From Trebouxia sp. TZW2008 (taxonomy: Eukaryota; Chlorophyta; Trebouxiophyceae; Trebouxiales; Trebouxiaceae), in the NCBI GenBank assembly GCA_002118135.1, contig BDIU01000151.1:62358-126357 (forward strand): a stretch of DNA of 64,000 nt, given 5' to 3'. Within the stretch, counting starts at the first letter, position 1. The number at the start of each line of letters is the position of its first letter. Below are positions 54,501 through 64,000 of the stretch, piece by piece. Below the pieces are notes generated by a model. That model searched no databases and was not told where the DNA came from. It saw only the letters and a program-made list of their open reading frames with translations. Both the position numbers and the translations under genes were made by a program.

Positions 54501-57500
54501 CACTAAAGGTGCCTTGACTTGAACACCATCTGAAAAGTACTGACTGGCAGATCCAGAGCTGCAGCTGCCTCTTCTGTGCTGCTCAGCAACAAGTTCCAGC
54601 TCGTCATTGGCGCACTTCTTAGCATGCAGGACCTGAGTGACGTGTCAACAATACAGTCACAGCTACTCACTGGCAGATCCAGAGCTGTAACCACTCCTTC
54701 TGCGCTGCTCAGCCACCAACTCCAAATCGTCAATGGGATACTTCTTGGCTTGAACTGCCTCGAGGCGCCTCCTGTCACGCTCCTCCCTTTCAATGGCCCT
54801 CACCTTGTCTCTCTCGTCCCTCTCACGGTTCCGCCTGCTGTTGCTGTCAGCCCGGTTGTACTCCCTGCACAAATCACAAAGCATACCGGTGTGCTTGTTT
54901 CTATTCTGATGGCTGTTATGGTCAAATGAGTCCACTGCCCACACAGCTACAGGCCTGTGAAGGCGCTTCTGCTCAGCTTGTGGGTGGTCCAAGAAGCAAT
55001 GAGGCATGCATGTGCTTGAGTCTTGCTCAGTAGACATTGCGCAGACAACATGTTGCGTTCAGTTGCACATTCCTTACGACTGGGCTCTTACATGACTTTA
55101 CATGGCCTTATATGCATGACGCAGAGCAAGCAATGTTGAGTCCGCAATGGGGATGCAGCAATGTGCACCTGTTGAGAGCCTTGTCAGCATCAGCAGCTGC
55201 CTTCTCGGCAGCTGCCAGGCTGGCTCTTGTAGCTTCCAGCTCTTCTTGAGCCTCCTGCAGCTTCGCACGTGCACTCTCTGTCTCCTTGAAGCCGTCAGAC
55301 ATGGTACTGTTGCGCTTTAGGGTCTGCTCACGCATCCACTCATCCTGCAGTGCAATGCAGCATAGGCAAATTAGTTGCAAATAACAGCTCACCAACCGGT
55401 GTTGTTTTGCAAGAGGCAAACAGATTCTGAGCAGCCAAGGAACAGGATTGCATGTTTGCGTCCATGTTGACAATACCTGCCGGCCTGCCTACCTGCCTAC
55501 TCGCCAGCCATGCAGCCAGAAGGCAAAGATGCAATGAAAGCTGCGTCTCTACAGCGTAGCTGCTGTCCTACTGACAGACAGGCAAGCAATCAGGCAGGCA
55601 GAGCCAATTGGATAAATAAACAGGGTTTGTCAAGATACCTACGACTGGACCTTGAGCTCAGCAAGATGCCTCTATAGTCTCACAGCTACACTCAAGACAG
55701 ACAAGCAGGCAATCACAGGGCACAGTTTATGGACACACAGTATACCTCCTTGCACTGCAGCTGGAGCTCAAGCTGGGCAAGATGCCTCTTGCATTCACAC
55801 TCAAGACAGGCAAGCAGGCAATCAGAGGTCACAGATTATGGGTACACAGTATACCTTCTTGCACTGCAGCTGAAGCTCAAGCTGGGCAAGATGCCTCTTG
55901 CGTCTACACTCAAGACAGACAAGCAAGCAAACAGCGGGCACAGATTATGGGTACACAGTATACCTTCTTGCACTGCAGCTGAAGCTCAAGCTGGGCAAGG
56001 TGCTTGCGGTGGGAGGCTAGGTCCTTCTTGTTGGCGGGGTCTCCTCTGTACTCTGCCTCCCCATCCCCCACCCGGAAGTCAGGCATCTCAGCTGCATGAC
56101 ACCAAATGTCTCAACAACTACACATCAATTGATGAATGCAGTTTTGACGTCTAACAAGCCAGCAGGGTCACACCTAGACAACGTCAATGCAGCATGTGCA
56201 TGACATGCGTCTTCACATGTGTTGATTGTGCAAGCAGGAAAAACTTTTGGCTTGCTGACAAATTTCAGAAGGCATGTTGCAAGCATTGTAAACCCAGGTG
56301 TCCTGGCTGCAGCATAGCATCAGGCTGAGACATTCAGCATAGATACCAAGATGTGCTGTTGCCGTGACATTGCATTACTTAAGCAAGCTGCGTTTTGCTC
56401 ACCCATCTCTCCGTCTGTGAGCCCAGCGCGTCGCTTCAAGGGGCTCTTGTTTCGAGCTTCAGCCTGGGACACCTGCTCCATCAAGCTGTCCACATCTGCC
56501 TCAGCCTGCAACCAGATCACTTCCTCTGAGCCTTTGCTTTTGAGCCAGTTATTCAGCAACGAAAAGCCATTTCCTTCACAACTGTCTGACATGTTTGCAG
56601 ACCTTGATTCATTTGGTCATCACACACAAAGTCTCACAGAATGCGCTCATCGGCATAGCACTAAGTTTCAACGTGCCCAATGTGCACACAGAGAGTGCAA
56701 GTCGGGCTGGCATGCAATCTCTGCCATGGGCAGTCAGACAACAGCACCACAGCATGCAGTGCTGAAGCATCCATGCAAAGGCCACTAACTCCTCTGCACA
56801 CAGCACTCATCAAGAGCCTCACATACATGGCAAAGATTTTGTACCTGCTCAATCTTGCGCATGAGGTCGCCAACAGCCTGGCGTGCCGCGTCTGCCACCA
56901 CCTCAGCTCGTGCAATGTCGTCATCCCTCAGGCTGGCTCTGCTGCCTAGGTCTGAACCAGCACTGCCCTCCCTGCTGCCAAACAGCCCGCATCAAAGCAT
57001 GGACACTCACGCTGATACTGTTATTGACATATTGATACTGACCGCTGTTAGCGTGCGCAATCCCCAGTGCCTGCTGCGCTGCCCAAGTGATCTGTGAGAG
57101 TTCTGCGTAATAATGCTGAGCATGCAGCGCTCACAAGTCCTGTCCGGCTGCCCAAATGGCCCCAGGCATCAAGTGATTTGTATTGGCATTGTCAGCATAC
57201 AAAATGCATGAGGGAGATTAGGCTGCCCAACAGCCTTTGTTCATACGCATCTAACACTGCAACTATTAGCGTGTAAGGCAGGGTCTAAAGCGGCTGCCAA
57301 GCAGGCGTCATGCATATGCATTGTCATCTACCTGCATGGCACCTGTCAGCATCAAAATGGCTCAATGACCCACTTTGTTGCTCACTAGCTTCTATCCAAT
57401 ATCTCGTATTGCATTGGGCGAATCACTGTGGGCTTTGTGACCAATAAGTCCATCACAGCTGTTCACCTTAACTTGGGCTGGTACGGTCAACGCATACCTG

Positions 57501-60500
57501 TAAGAGCCCCTGTGGTCCAGGCTAATCACATACAGTGGTGATGAGTGCAGGCATGCACCACTTTGTTATAGCTGTTACATCTTGCAAGGTGTAAGCATAC
57601 CTGTAAGAGTCCCTGTGGTCCAGGCCACGTCCAAATTGCCCCCGGCTGCCCTTGGGGGTGTTGTGTGGCACTGGCCCCACATTGCCTGCAAGTGCCCTCA
57701 GGGCATATACGCCCTTTCGCACCCTCACAAACGCTGCATCATTGGACAAAGCCTGCACAGACAGCAGATCCACCTTACAAGACACATCCTTACAAACGCT
57801 GCACTGTTGGACAAAGCCTGCACAGACAATAAAAGCAGGCAGTGAGCCAAATCTGACATGTATTTGGGTACAAACTGCAGCCATAGCAGCATATGCAAAC
57901 GTTGTACGCTGCTATCTTCATGGCTGCTTCTGATTTTGTGCAGCTGCAGCCCTTGGCAGCATGCAGCCAATGTAAAGAGAAACAGTTTTATGCAGAGATG
58001 GCTGTATTACAGCCCGTGTCCAAAACAGGATAACGCAGTCTCCTGTCATGTTCGACATGACTGCTGAGAGCAAAGCTTAGACAGGTGCTGGCGCACAACT
58101 GGTGTGAAATCTGTGCCGAGATGGCAAAGTGCAGATGCACATATGAGCATATAGGAATTGGCAAATTGAGACCGTCTGATAACAGACTTGACATGGCGAA
58201 GCCTGTCTTGAAGGAGCCATCCGAGAAATCGGTGAGTAACCAATTGCAGAATGTGTTTCCCTCTTGACAACAGCAGAGAGTGATGGCTGACAGCTACAGA
58301 ATGCATTCAGCTCCCAGCATGCCAGACATAGAGGACCTGCAAACTGCAAGATGCTTTTACCTCCCAGCAATGAATGATGGCTGACGAACTGCAAAATGCG
58401 TTTGGCTCCCAACTTCAGCATAGATTCACAACTTACAAACTGCAGAATACGCTTGGCTCCGGGCTCCCACTCTTTGAGGCCGCGCTCCTGTGACACAGCC
58501 ATGATGTCACCCAGTGACATGCCATCCACTCCCGCATCTTTCAGCACTTGTAATGACACGGCCTTGTTGGTGCCTGGCCGGAAGCGCTCCTCTTCTTCCT
58601 GCAATCCGTATACACATGATCATGATCACGCGACCAACATACACATGATCATGCAACCAACGTACACATGAGCAAGACCATGCAAGCTAGGTGCAAGATT
58701 TCTTCAGCAATTGCAACAACACTGCCTTGTGGCTGTCTGGCTGCAAACCTTCTTCTTCCTCCAGCGCCAAATACACACGTGATTGTGATCATGCAAGCTG
58801 GGCATGGCGTGGTCATCATCATGTTTGTACAGGACACTATGGGAGTGCAGTCATGCAAGCTGTGCACACATGACCCTGCGCATTTGCAACCTTCTTGGTG
58901 TCTGTCCAAACATGGCAAAGGGCACAAAGTGCACATTTCTAAGTTTCTAAAGCCATCTTCAGGCAGACTGAGTCGTTGTGATGCTGTGTCTCATGGTCAA
59001 CCCCCAATCAGTATCTCTTCAGTGTGACAAGCTTGCAGGCTGCAAGTCTGTCATTGTCTTGAAAGCTGAGCATTGTTTGACCCAAACACACCGCAATGCA
59101 TGCCATGCACAACTCAAGACCCCCCTCCCGCCCTTCCCACCCCCACCTTCCCTGCCCCTCGCCCCCCCTTCTTTTGGAGTCTATGAGTAAGCCTTTTACA
59201 TCACATGATTTTCCGCATGATTTTCCGCTGGTCAACTTTCTTTTCCTTTGTCTTCCTGCTCACCTCCAAGGTTCTGATGCCATCTTCAGGCAGGCTTGAG
59301 CCGTTGTGATGCTGTGTCTCATCATCATGGCCAAAATGGTATCTCTCCACAGCCTCATCATCATCATCTTCATCGTCAAAGACCCACTCCTCTGAGTTGT
59401 AGGCCCCCCGGGCATAGGGGGGGTTGCTGGCCCTCTTGCTGAAAGGGGGAGGGTCACTGTCAATTTCTAGCTTCATACGCTTCTCTGGCCTAGGTGCTGC
59501 ACTCCCTGCAGATTGCAAACGATGCACATCAATTGAAAGCTTTGCAGCTCAGCGCATGTTGCCAAGTGGCAAAGCTGACATGTCATTCTGCGTTTTGGTC
59601 CTTTGCAGCAACACTCTGCGTTCTGTTCTTTCTCAGGTCTATTGTCCTTCACTTGTGCATGTAAGCGTGAGAGGTGCAGATGGTCTGCACAATGTTCGTC
59701 AAGCTTTTCCATAAAAGGGACACTCATGTGACTTCAGCTGCAGAGCACGGCAGTAACTTGGCCATGTGATTGACCTGTTGTACATGCTGTGCCGTGCACA
59801 AGTCTCAGCTGCAGTCTTGCAAGGCGCATAAGCAGCCATCCGTGTTTTGCGCTGGTGTAAACATGATGTGGTCGCGCTGCTGCTGTCCTGCAGCTGTATG
59901 CTGAAGAGCCTATCTACAAAGTCCCTTGCTGATCGGGTCAAATTTTAGCAGTTCGACCTGAACAGCCTGTCAGAACAGCTGTCAGAGACCTGAGCTCCAC
60001 AATCCTGCTGCAGCTTGGTGACGTTCTGTGGCTTCACACTTCCAGTCCAGCGTTGTGCTCAAGGACATGCCCCAGCAGTGTTGCAGACAACTGCCAGGTA
60101 TGACAGTCTGAAATGCTGAGATGTACATTTGCCGCTGCATCATTACATGTTGACATCATTCAAGTATCACAGCAGCCATCAGAATTGTCTGAGATGCTGA
60201 TTGCAAGAGAATGTGCATAAAGATGTGCATGACAACACAATCAGATGCTGAACGGCAGCGAGACTGACTTGCAGAAGTTGTGCGTGGTTACCCATCCAGA
60301 TGCTTGTGGGCATGAAGACTCACTTGCAGAACGCTTCCCCTTTGTGGGAATGGGCACTGGGGGCGGAGGGGGGGCTGCCAGCCAATCCAGCACATCCTGA
60401 GGCACCTCAGATGGCAGATTATAGCGCTGCTGGACTTCTGGCCGTGCTACCCATACCATACCGCCAACCACCTCCTGCTGCTCAGCCACCTACAGCAGGG

Positions 60501-61087
60501 ATCACTCGCTTGATCAGTACAACAGAGCTGGTTAGGTCATGCTGTAAACGGTTGGGCCGGCAAAGACGGGTGCTACGAAGGTGTGACAGGGGCTTACTTC
60601 TTGCAACCAGGCTTTGACCACAACTTTAGAGACAGAATGCTTGCTTCCCGGCTCGTAGGCTCGTTTGCCGTACGGGTTAAACTTCTCCTGTATGGTGTTG
60701 ACCAGCTCGTCCACCCGCAAGGGACTGTGGTGCACAATGTGGATTGCATCATCTCCCACATCGGGCGGAAACTGCAACGCAAGCAGCTCCCAGAGTCACA
60801 GACTGCATGCGTCGCAGCGTTTGCAAGCTGATGTGAGCTGAGCTGACCTTCTCGGCAAGGGACTTGTTTTTGTCCTCCTCCTTCGCTGCCTCAGCAAATG
60901 TTAAGCCGGTTTTGCCAGTTACAGTCGCCCACTTTTTACAGCGGTATAGCTTGTGGAGCTCGGTATATCTCTGAAAGTCGCTGACTATTTCCCCAGTTGT
61001 CTGCAAAACGAAGACTTGCTCGTCGGGCCGAAAGCTGAGCGGAGTCGCTGTGCTGAGGAGATGCGGTTTGCCGTCCAAAAGTGGCAT
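45510..61087 (-). CDS. WAC / HARE-HTH / DDT / WHIM chromatin-remodelling subunit (ACF1/RLT-like)
   Basis: About 25 exons, ~1430 aa: 61087-60848, 60771-60598, 60489-60324, 59505-59264, 58598-58437, 57752-57601, 56941-56845, 56505-56403, 56091-55964, 55344-55169, 54864-54671, 54226-53796, 53377-53172, 52531-52405, 52016-51865, 51542-51249, 50280-50194, 49924-49763, 49455-49248, 48675-48495, 47813-47694, 47431-47319, 46806-46674, 45871-45821 (uncertain), 45703-45510. Domains in order: WAC (1-175; MPLLDGKP, TGKTGLTFAEA), acidic stretch, HARE-HTH (275-355; AFVRVRKGVYAL), charged helices with KYPIDDLEL, DDT (612-665), WHIM1-like (RRYVLSRS, YLCDEALDTEALREAL), WHIM2 (RNPLGMDRHHRFYWW), a Cys cluster (CGYCHTCLNP...C) and TASRVAY. 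Such proteins partner ISWI ATPases in nucleosome spacing. Every phase closes, arguing for one gene. An in-frame ATG at 61138 is an alternative start. Confidence 0.85.
45995..46575 (-). repeat. Five decayed copies of the chromatin-factor exon 23 donor end
   Basis: The exon end (46674-46710: CACCAGCAGCAGTGCCTCCCAGGGGTTCAG on +, shown in part) recurs near 46000, 46122, 46265, 46402 and 46526, every 120-145 bp. Several keep the donor (ctcacc on +). Together with the functional copy they form a six-copy array. Confidence 0.85.
48015..48070 (-). repeat. Decayed copy of chromatin-factor exon 21
   Basis: CTCACACTCCAGCACxC and CTGCAG blocks match exon 21 (47748-47813) in the upstream intron; frame lost. 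Confidence 0.6.
48362..48815 (-). repeat. Flanking copies of chromatin-factor exon 20
   Basis: 48735-48815 repeats the exon start (TTxGCAGAAGGxATAGAGGGAGCA on the minus strand) with its acceptor changed from cag to cac. 48380-48412 repeats the mid-exon GGGGACAGCCCTGG-like block. The functional exon 48675-48495 lies between them. Confidence 0.7.
49500..49700 (-). repeat. Copy spanning the exon 18 end and exon 19 start
   Basis: On the minus strand GATAGACAGGGCTTGCGGGA (exon 18-like) is followed, without the long intron, by CTCTGCAGCTCAATAGCC and GGGCCATGAAGC (exon 19-like). Frames are broken. Confidence 0.7.
52297..52362. repeat. 22-bp minisatellite, three copies
   Basis: The unit GCACATGACAxTTATGACTA(CA) is repeated three times head to tail within an intron of the chromatin-factor gene. 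Confidence 0.85.
52866..53171 (-). repeat. Two decayed copies of the exon 13 donor end
   Basis: The block CTCACCTGAGCAGGCTGAGA / GATGCTGCTG / TTTCAAxGCAGTGGCAGTCTGAGA (on +) occurs at about 53168, 53005 and, partially, 52870, roughly every 150 bp. The first is the functional exon end. Confidence 0.85.
54390..54625 (-). repeat. Two decayed copies of the exon 11 donor end
   Basis: The exon 11 end (DLELVAEQRRRSG...SGSA, 54671-54740) recurs at about 54541-54625 (ELELVAEQHRR-like, still mostly readable) and at about 54405-54460. Period is about 130 bp. Both lie in the downstream intron. Confidence 0.8.
55640..55945 (-). repeat. Tandem copies of the exon 9 donor end
   Basis: GTATACCTTCTTGCACTGCAGCT plus AAGCTCAAGCTGGGCAAG (on +, each block under 24 bp) occurs at 55850 and, as the functional end, at 55963. 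A closer variant is at 55738 and a weaker one near 55635. The period is 113 bp; the copies are well preserved and keep the donor. Confidence 0.9.
57490..57830 (-). repeat. Copies of both ends of chromatin-factor exon 6
   Basis: Downstream, 57495-57525 repeats the exon end (GCATACCTGTAAGAG...CTGTGGTCCAGGC on +). Upstream, 57782-57825 repeats the exon start (ACAAACGCTGCA...TTGGACAAAGCCTGCACAGAC on +). The functional exon is 57752-57601. Confidence 0.8.
58225..58436 (-). repeat. Array of the exon 5 donor end
   Basis: The exon 5 end GAKRILQF recurs downstream as GAKRILQFVS near 58420-58375 and in increasingly degraded forms near 58355-58340, 58310-58290 and 58260-58235. The unit is about 60 bp, the shortest in the window. 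Confidence 0.75.
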
Positions 61088-61550
61088 ATTTGCCCTCAGC
61101 CTAGCCTCACGGGTAGGGGCTCTGCAGGTTGCCTCCAAGTGCTGAAGACTGACAGATCATATTCCGTAAACTATCAATAACACCGTGCGGGTGTTGGTTG
61201 CGGATCGCCGAAGGATGCGCGAGTCCGCAATTGAAGCCTCCGGCGCGTAACCAGCGCAAAGTTCATCCGTACTTTGGAGCCGCACTGAGCTTTGGTAGTC
61301 AATTAGTCGGGGCGAGTTGCGTGAGCTCTGAGTGCAATTTGCATCACTCACGTGGGAGTTGAGCTGAGCTCGATTTGAGAGTCACTTCAGAATCCCTCGT
61401 GCTGTGCAGCCTCTGTTGCTGAATTGCTGTGTAGACGTCAACATCTTGAATGTTGAGCCAGATCAAGACATCATTTTGCTGTGCAGATGCTGCATTGTCA
61501 CCCCTTGTCCTGTGTCCATCTCAATTTGAACTTGCCTGATCAAGGCCGTG
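61088..61550. promoter_or_regulatory. Upstream region of the chromatin-factor gene
   Basis: Presumed promoter of the minus-strand gene, bordered on the right by a retroelement fragment. No distinct motif recognised. Confidence 0.4.
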
Positions 61551-62700
61551 ATAGAAAAGAAAACGGAAAAAAAATCTACGCCGTTAGGCGTCAAAACATG
61601 TCCTGTACAGGAGCCTCTGTTTATAGAGGCAGCCCGGGATTGATTGGTCCTACCTTTGAGAATCTTCTAAAATCCTCCTGGGCTTGTTGATACTGTGAGC
61701 ACTTTCGCAGAGTGTTCATGCCCATTTTGAGTCAGCTTATTTGCTGCAGCTTGCATGACGCCCAGCGACTTCAGGGTCTGTCTGTTGCTGGTGTATGTCG
61801 AGCCATAAAAAGCTAGAATGTAAGCCAGGACTGCAATTTTGTGTCCATAAATTTTCAGTGCTCTTTCCAGGGCAGCGTGTTGTATCTTCTTTTCCTCTAG
61901 CTTTTTCAGGTATGACAAGTCGCTGCAGTATCCCACCTCCACAATGTGGATTTTCCGTGCTTTCCCATGTGGCAGCTTGGCTGGCAGACTTGGCAACGCT
62001 TGCCCGGGCCAGTGTTGGCATCATGAGGCAAGTATCAATTTCTCTCGTCATTAATTGTCTCAACTTGGGCCTCATCTTGTCTCTGATCTGTGTCTGTGTC
62101 AGGGCTGAGCCCTTGCATGGCAAGGCAGCTCTGCAATCTTCACTACTCTGATTGTCTGTTGGGACATGGGAGTCTGGCTAAACAAAGCTTAAAACCCTCG
62201 TGCTGTGTATGCTCTCCAGTTCCTTCAGCTCCTCTACCTTGCCAAAATCCCCAATCATGTAATCTCCTCCATGCTTTGCCTTGATCACAGCACTGAATAG
62301 CATTCTTGCTGTCTGGTCATGTCTAGCTATATACTGCTTCTTCATATCTGGGTTTCACAGCCCTCTGATCTGGGCTACGGGGTCCTCTAAAGAGCAGCTC
62401 GGGCAGGTCGTGTGGTTCACTATTCCCATTTTGTGAAGCCGCCTGTTGTTTCTCAAAGTGCCAGTTCTGCATTAATCTATAGTGACCTCCATTCTGTCAG
62501 TGATACTTGGCATACTCCTGCTGTGTTTGCTATCCATGTAGGGCAGTAAGTTCTTCCAGTCACTGTCAGTACATGTGTCTGCTTGAGCTACCTTCATGCC
62601 ATGCTTGCAGCACCTTGCTTGCATTCCAATCTTGATCTGCAAGGCAGTTATATTTGGCAATGCTAGTGACGCTGTGGCACACAGGTAGATTCAGCCTGAG
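61551..62700 (-). mobile_element. Degenerate non-LTR retrotransposon, 3' end
   Basis: Broken minus-strand frames carry the C-terminal part of a LINE-type ORF. Near 62420-62330 a zinc-knuckle-like GIVNHTTCPSCSLED is followed by an in-frame stop, then RHDQTARMLFSAVIKAKHGG, QIRDKMRPKLRQLM and, at 61990-61750, HIVEVGYCSDLSYLKKLEEKK, QHAALERAL and LKSLGV. This order is familiar from post-reverse-transcriptase regions of plant and algal LINEs. The 3' end (61645-61551) has three potential hairpins: 61613-61630, the palindrome 61601-61612, and 61578-61591, before a T-rich tail on the minus strand. The reverse transcriptase domain is not visible; stops and frameshifts show it is dead. Confidence 0.7.
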
Positions 62701-63295
62701 CATGAATGAATACGAAATCCGGCTCTATGAACGGCAGCAAAGGCATGCAAATTGCACTGCTCAGCTTCTCGCCTGACCGCCAAGTACAGATCGTGACCCG
62801 CGTCCGTTTGCGAGCAGATGGAAAGCGCCTGCAACGCTAAGACGTGTCAATACCCGGCGTGCAAAGGGGCTCATCGGCGGTTCTGCTAAGTCCAAGTTCA
62901 AGCCGACAAAGCTGTGCAGATCTAGCTGTCTGCGCAGCTGCTGCAGCTGTCTCCTGCATATACTCGAAACCCATGACTCCCTCCTAGCCTCCTCTATACC
63001 TGCCTTTACAGAGTCTGTCTCCTCCTGCAGTGCAATTTTAACACACTGCTCAGGATCGGATCGTCATAGGAACAGGACAACCTGGGTTTTCAGCACTTGC
63101 AGCACTTGACTTGCCAATGAGAAAGCAGTAAGCTTCACAAATTGCAGCTGACCCAGTGCTGCTGTGTTGCTACGTGTTTTGCCAGACAACTGTTGATATG
63201 TGACATTGTTTGTCATGCGCAAAATGATTTATCAAGCCTTGCAAGGCGCTCAAGCCAGGCTCGACCAGCTGCAGAGGCAATGTGATTAAGCCTTC
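62701..63295. other. Unassigned
   Basis: No recognisable coding, repeat or RNA. Probably flank of the retroelement and the next gene. Confidence 0.4.
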
Positions 63296-63960
63296 ATGGC
63301 CTACGATGCCCACCCCTCTAATGCACTGAAGAAAGAGCATTACAAAGACCTGAAGGCAGCACCACACAAGGCAGAAGATGTTGTGATGAGCTTGGCAGTA
63401 GCAGCTGGTGCTGCAAATGCCTCAGGTGCAAAGCTTTAGAATGCCTTGTACACCCCAGCCTGCATATACTTTTGCAATTTCAGCTCCTGCATTCTTGACA
63501 AGATTTTCAATTGGCCTTATCTTGTCTCTCTGGTCTGATCCTATACCATTTTCTCACCTTTACCTTGGGTCTGACATCTTGCGTTTAACAAGCTTGCAGC
63601 TTTTTGCTGCAATCACAGTCTCTTCACTTCCTCCCATACTTTTACATCTCCTACAATTAGCTGAGCAATCAGGTCTTGCATCAACAGACGCAGGTCAATA
63701 TGTAAGAAGGTGTTGATGAAGCTGAAGGCTACTGTTGTTGTCATATAAAGTCATCCTGATTTTGTGCAAGTATTGTTGTGTAGCAGGATAAATATTAACT
63801 TTGTCTTGCAGAGGGGCTTGGTGCAAACAACTTGGATAGATTTCAGCTACAGATACAAGAGCACCATCAACAATTGCTCACACTGCTGGAGAGCCAGACA
63901 GCTTCCAAGCCGCAAACGGCATCTCCAATGTTGGATCTGCAGAAGCCGACACTATTCTGA
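63296..63960 (+). CDS. Possible small two-exon gene, unrecognised
   Basis: Exon 63296-63425 (ATG to TCA G|gtgcaa) and exon 63812-63960 (after tcttgcag, stop TGA) join in phase to give about 92 aa. The first exon is hydrophilic and helical (ALKKEHYKDLKAAPHKAED, then VVMSLAVAAGAANAS). The second is Gln/Leu-rich (FQLQIQEHHQQLLTLL), coiled-coil-like. No family is recognised. An in-frame TAA lies just upstream of the ATG. The model rests on frame and splice consistency only and could be a remnant of a mobile element. Confidence 0.25.
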
Positions 63961-64000
63961 ACAAGCTGGAAATTGAACAAGAGGGTGGCAACTTGGCATG

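Noticed and set aside
63470..63690. Minus-strand open stretches resembling the retroelement (DKIRPIENLVKNAGAE)
   Set aside because: Similarity to the frames at 62100 is too weak and several stops intervene.

Overview
The window is nuclear DNA from a eukaryote with small exons, many GT-AG introns and mixed strand usage. It is almost certainly a green alga (Chlorophyta; trebouxiophyte-like compactness is my guess). The evidence is a plastid-type ribosomal protein uS13, an ACHT-type chloroplast thioredoxin, a MUT9-like kinase C-terminus, STAR1/STAR2-type ABC transporter genes and TGTAA 3'-end signals behind two genes. Bacterial features (operons, Shine-Dalgarno sites, CRISPR) are absent. All gene models below were joined by hand from splice sites, reading-frame phase and family conservation; none is supported by transcripts here.

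Layout, left to right: 3' end of a MUT9-like kinase (+); ACHT-like thioredoxin (-); cytochrome b561-domain protein (+); STAR2/ALS3/FetB-type permease (-) lying directly downstream of its STAR1/FetA-type ATPase (-); PEX11 (+), divergent from the ATPase; equilibrative nucleoside transporter (-); BMT2/SAMTOR-type methyltransferase (+); WrbA-like flavodoxin quinone reductase (+); beta-tubulin (-); plastid-type uS13 (-); exportin-7 (+, 21 exons, 10.9 kb); prolyl 4-hydroxylase with a C-terminal ShKT domain (+); a 15.6-kb, about 25-exon chromatin-remodelling subunit (-) combining WAC, HARE-HTH, DDT and WHIM modules; a decayed non-LTR retrotransposon 3' end (-); and an uncertain small gene at the right edge. 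The genes are ordinary housekeeping and transport genes; only the STAR1/STAR2 pair forms an obvious functional cluster.

The most striking feature is not a gene. In at least seven genes, short blocks of about 60-180 bp that span an exon-intron boundary have been tandemly duplicated, up to six copies. One copy fits the reading frame and splice phases, and the others lie in the adjacent intron (or 3' flank) in various states of decay. The clearest array is in exportin-7 (38.78-39.64 kb): four upstream copies of the 5' part of an exon are free of indels and all end at the same in-frame TAG. These arrays account for much of the intron length and suggest a recurring local duplication process. Four introns are best modelled with GC rather than GT donors.
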